Below are positions 28,501 through 30,646 of a stretch of 30,646 nt of DNA, in pieces. The DNA is from JAPLXD01 sp041662765 (GTDB lineage: Bacteria > Patescibacteriota > Minisyncoccia > Moranbacterales > UBA11712). Under the pieces are notes generated by a model. That model was not told where the DNA came from, made no database searches, and saw nothing but the letters and a program-made list of their open reading frames with translations. Numbering within the stretch: position 1 is the stretch's first letter; every line of letters begins with the position of its first letter. Location of the stretch: the NCBI GenBank assembly GCA_041662765.1, contig JBAZRT010000006.1, positions 1 to 30,646 on the forward strand. Reading direction: 5' to 3'. A program made the position numbers and the translations under genes.

Positions 28501-30197
28501 TGTTTTTTGATATCAATTATATTCAATTCCAACTTTCGGCTGCCGTTCCATTCGTTTGATCGGAGCAAGAAAACAGCTTCTACTTTGTCTCTGACCTTGA
28601 ATTCTGGAAATCTTTCCCCGCTCTTCCAGAAAATGCCTTCGAATATCTTGGACTTCCCTGCTTCAAAAACGAATTTTAGATGTTTTTGTCCATTCCCGAC
28701 CATTTTTATTTCTCGAATAGTCAGATTCTTTGAGAGAAAAACCGGTTCTCGGTTTCCTTGTCCGAAGGGCTCTAATTTTTTTATTTCCGCGTGCAGGTCC
28801 CAGTCGATCTCTTCCGGCTTGATCTCTATGTCTATGAGCAATTTTTTGCCCCATTTTTCCGCGTCATACTCTTTCTCGATCATTTTCAGCAGCTCTTTTT
28901 CAAATATTTTGACATTTTTTGGTTTTAGCTTGAGTCCCATCGCCTGCTTGTGCCCGCCGTATTTTTCGGAATAGCGGTCAAGCTTGGATACGGCGGAAAC
29001 AATATCAAAAGATTCGATGCTTCGGCCGGATCCTTCAAAGAGATCTTTTCCCTCTTTGAAGAGAAATACGGGGCATTGGTATTCGTCGCAAATTTTTCCC
29101 GCGACAATTCCGACAATTCCGAGCGGCCAATGCGCACTGCTTCTTACGATCAGCCTATGGCTTTTTTTGTCGTCGATAGTGCTTTTTACTTCTTTGTATA
29201 CTTGCTGGGATACTTTTTGCCGCTCGGTATTTTTGCTTTCCACCTCAAGCGCTAAAATTCTCGCTTTTATGGGGTCGTTTTCAAGAAGCAAATTGAGCGT
29301 AAGATCGGCGTGATCCATCCGACCGCTTGCGTTGAGGCGCGGACCTATCTGAAAAGCAACATTTTCGGCAGAAGGGGGATTTTTTTCACCGATAGGAAGC
29401 CGAGCGCATTGGATAATTTCCACAAGTCCGGTTCGCTTGGTTTTTTGAAGAACGATGAGGCCGAACTTCGCGAAAATCCTGTTTTCTCCGACAAGAGGCA
29501 CGCAATCAGCAATGGTTCCGATCGCAATAATGTCCAAAAACCATTTCAATTGGTCTATTTTTTTGGGAAGAAATTTTTCAAAAATCGCCTGGGCCAGCTT
29601 GAAAGCAACTCCTACTCCCGCAAGATCACGGAAAGGATATTTTTGTCCGGGAAGCTTGGGGTTTATCATTATGCATCCCTTGGGCAATTTTTTCGGGACG
29701 GAATGATGGTCGGTGACGATAACTTCGATTCCAAGTTTCTGTGCGTATTTTATTTCTTCCCAGTTTGACATTCCGCAATCAACCGTGATGATCAGTGCGG
29801 GATCATATTTTGATTTTATGAGATCGATCGCTGCAATATTCAGACCATAGCCTTCTTTGTTGCGATCGGGAATATATACGGCTGGCGTAAATCCAATTTT
29901 TTCCAAAACCTCCTTAAGAAGCGCTGAAGATGTAAGCCCATCGGCGTCATAATCTCCAAAGATGGTTATTGTTTCGTTTTTTTCCTTTGCTTTTCCGATC
30001 CTCTCAATCGTTTCGCTCATTCCGGACAGATCAAATGGAGAGAGCAGATCTTCATAGCGGCTTTGAAAAAATTTCTCAATTTCTTGAGGATTTTTGATAT
30101 TTCTGGCGAGAAACAATTGAATGGTTGTTGAATTCAGGCGAAGCTTCTCGAGCTTTTCCGGAATTTTTTGAATGGGCCGCAATGTCCATTTTTTCAT
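28497..30197 (-). CDS. recJ: single-stranded-DNA 5'-3' exonuclease RecJ
   Basis: 566 residues, the normal length, acting in recombination and mismatch or excision repair. Family motifs: D-Y-D-A-D-G (82-87, metal site), V-D-C-G (139-142), D-H-H (163-165), then G-P-R-L-N-A-S-G-R and the DHHA1-domain G-S-G-R-S. The C-terminal OB domain includes L-E-P-F-G-Q-G-N-R-E-P. The start is ATG 30197, overlapping the upstream pseudo-receiver stop by ATGA; an alternative 8 codons earlier would run further into that gene. It is coupled at its end to the RNase HI gene. Confidence 0.96.
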   Translation of the reverse strand: MKKWTLRPIQKIPEKLEKLRLNSTTIQLFLARNIKNPQEIEKFFQSRYEDLLSPFDLSGMSETIERIGKAKEKNETITIFGDYDADGLTSSALLKEVLEKIGFTPAVYIPDRNKEGYGLNIAAIDLIKSKYDPALIITVDCGMSNWEEIKYAQKLGIEVIVTDHHSVPKKLPKGCIMINPKLPGQKYPFRDLAGVGVAFKLAQAIFEKFLPKKIDQLKWFLDIIAIGTIADCVPLVGENRIFAKFGLIVLQKTKRTGLVEIIQCARLPIGEKNPPSAENVAFQIGPRLNASGRMDHADLTLNLLLENDPIKARILALEVESKNTERQKVSQQVYKEVKSTIDDKKSHRLIVRSSAHWPLGIVGIVAGKICDEYQCPVFLFKEGKDLFEGSGRSIESFDIVSAVSKLDRYSEKYGGHKQAMGLKLKPKNVKIFEKELLKMIEKEYDAEKWGKKLLIDIEIKPEEIDWDLHAEIKKLEPFGQGNREPVFLSKNLTIREIKMVGNGQKHLKFVFEAGKSKIFEGIFWKSGERFPEFKVRDKVEAVFLLRSNEWNGSRKLELNIIDIKKQ

Positions 30198-30646
30198 AGA
30201 TTCAAATCGCACTTCGGACACTTGAACGATGCGTCAAAGCCTTTCTCTTCAATTTTTGGAGTGAGCTCAAGAATCATCTTGTTTCGGCAATTCGGGCATT
30301 CAAATCCGGGCAGATTCATTTTTTTGGCAAGTTCCGGCGCGCCCCAACCGAAATAATCAAAACCAATCTGATACGAGCTGCTTGCTGCAATCAGGCCTTT
30401 TACCCTATCGACAACTTCACGAGGAGTCATTGATCCCTGCACGATGAAATTCTCAATGCCCAATTCTTTGGCGCGTTTACGATCCTCTTCGCGCCCAAGG
30501 TGGCTGATAATCACAATGGGAATGTCTTTTGTATTGATGTTTTCATGCAGGGCGGAGATGAGCTGAAAGCCATCCATCCGAGGCATGATAATCCCAGTCA
30601 GGATAACATCGAAATCTCCCTTGGAGGAAGCAATGTCTTTGCCTTC
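30194..30646 (-). CDS. degenerate receiver-domain protein with C-terminal zinc ribbon (5' end outside window)
   Basis: The visible 150 residues hold the second half of a CheY-like receiver and a zinc ribbon. The receiver is recognised by F-D-V-I-L-T-G-I-I-M-P-R-M-D-G-F-Q-L and I-V-I-I-S-H-L-G. At the phospho-acceptor position the usual L-D-I-M-M-P reads T-G-I-I-M-P, so the aspartate is glycine, and the usual K-P after the last strand is Q-G. It therefore should not be phosphorylated in the normal way. The tail has C-P-N-C and C-P-K-C about 30 residues apart, suiting one zinc. The 3' end overlaps recJ by ATGA. A role in DNA repair or as a ligand or protein sensor is only a guess from context. 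Confidence 0.78.
   Translation of the reverse strand, partial: EGKDIASSKGDFDVILTGIIMPRMDGFQLISALHENINTKDIPIVIISHLGREEDRKRAKELGIENFIVQGSMTPREVVDRVKGLIAASSSYQIGFDYFGWGAPELAKKMNLPGFECPNCRNKMILELTPKIEEKGFDASFKCPKCDLNL

Noticed and set aside
1..30646. CRISPR arrays, transposases, integrases, prophage genes and toxin-antitoxin pairs
   Set aside because: No regularly spaced direct repeats, terminal inverted repeats or matching protein motifs were seen on either strand.

Overview
The window reads like a chromosomal segment of a Candidate Phyla Radiation (Patescibacteria) bacterium, probably Parcubacteria or Moranbacteria. This is an inference from gene style, since no 16S rRNA is present. The clues are very tight gene packing (many 1-8 base overlaps), few Shine-Dalgarno sites, a PriA whose helicase motifs have decayed, a DUF5652 membrane protein, a large DUF4012 surface protein, a degenerate receiver with a zinc ribbon, and ordinary housekeeping genes cut off from their usual partners. 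UGA is a normal stop: several genes end in TGA and a UGA-reading RF2 (prfB) is present.

Layout, left to right. Positions 1-2433 (+): the 3' end of rtcB, a thymidylate-kinase-like gene and a polysaccharide flippase. Positions 2479-4853 (-): a small hypothetical gene, glyA and folD, a one-carbon pair. Positions 4931-9904 (+): a MEMO/LigB-like gene, a degenerate priA, def, fmt and a membrane-anchored double rhodanese without cysteine. Positions 9974-10691 (-): tRNA-Gln, DUF5652 and groES. Positions 10791-13518 (-): prfB with its programmed frameshift, then ftsE and ftsX. Positions 13589-13742 (+): tRNA-Gly and tRNA-Thr. Positions 13788-17196 (-): lepA, a 34-codon membrane micro-gene, an ftsB/divIC-like gene and a PpiC/SurA-type foldase. 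Positions 17275-27568 (-): a 10-kb cell-surface block with an initiating sugar-phosphate transferase, a DedA protein, three GT4 glycosyltransferases, a Wzz-like protein, a DUF4012 protein and MurJ. Positions 27582-30646 (-): RNase P RNA, an RNase HI, RecJ and a truncated pseudo-receiver/zinc-ribbon gene.

The genes fall into themes: nascent-protein processing and translation (def, fmt, prfB, lepA, three tRNAs, rnpB), division (ftsE, ftsX, ftsB), one-carbon metabolism (glyA and folD, whose product can feed fmt), DNA maintenance (priA-like, recJ, rnhA) and surface glycan assembly. Convergent units share bidirectional terminators at 2446-2465, 9931-9963 and 13746-13770.

The most interesting signals are: start codons lying 6-9 bases downstream of good -10 boxes (prfB, lepA, the micro-gene and a glycosyltransferase), which predicts leaderless mRNAs; a prfB CUU-UGA-C frameshift site without the usual internal Shine-Dalgarno; and three proteins that keep a fold but have lost catalytic or phospho-acceptor residues (PriA, double rhodanese, receiver). 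I see no CRISPR array, transposase, prophage or defence island.
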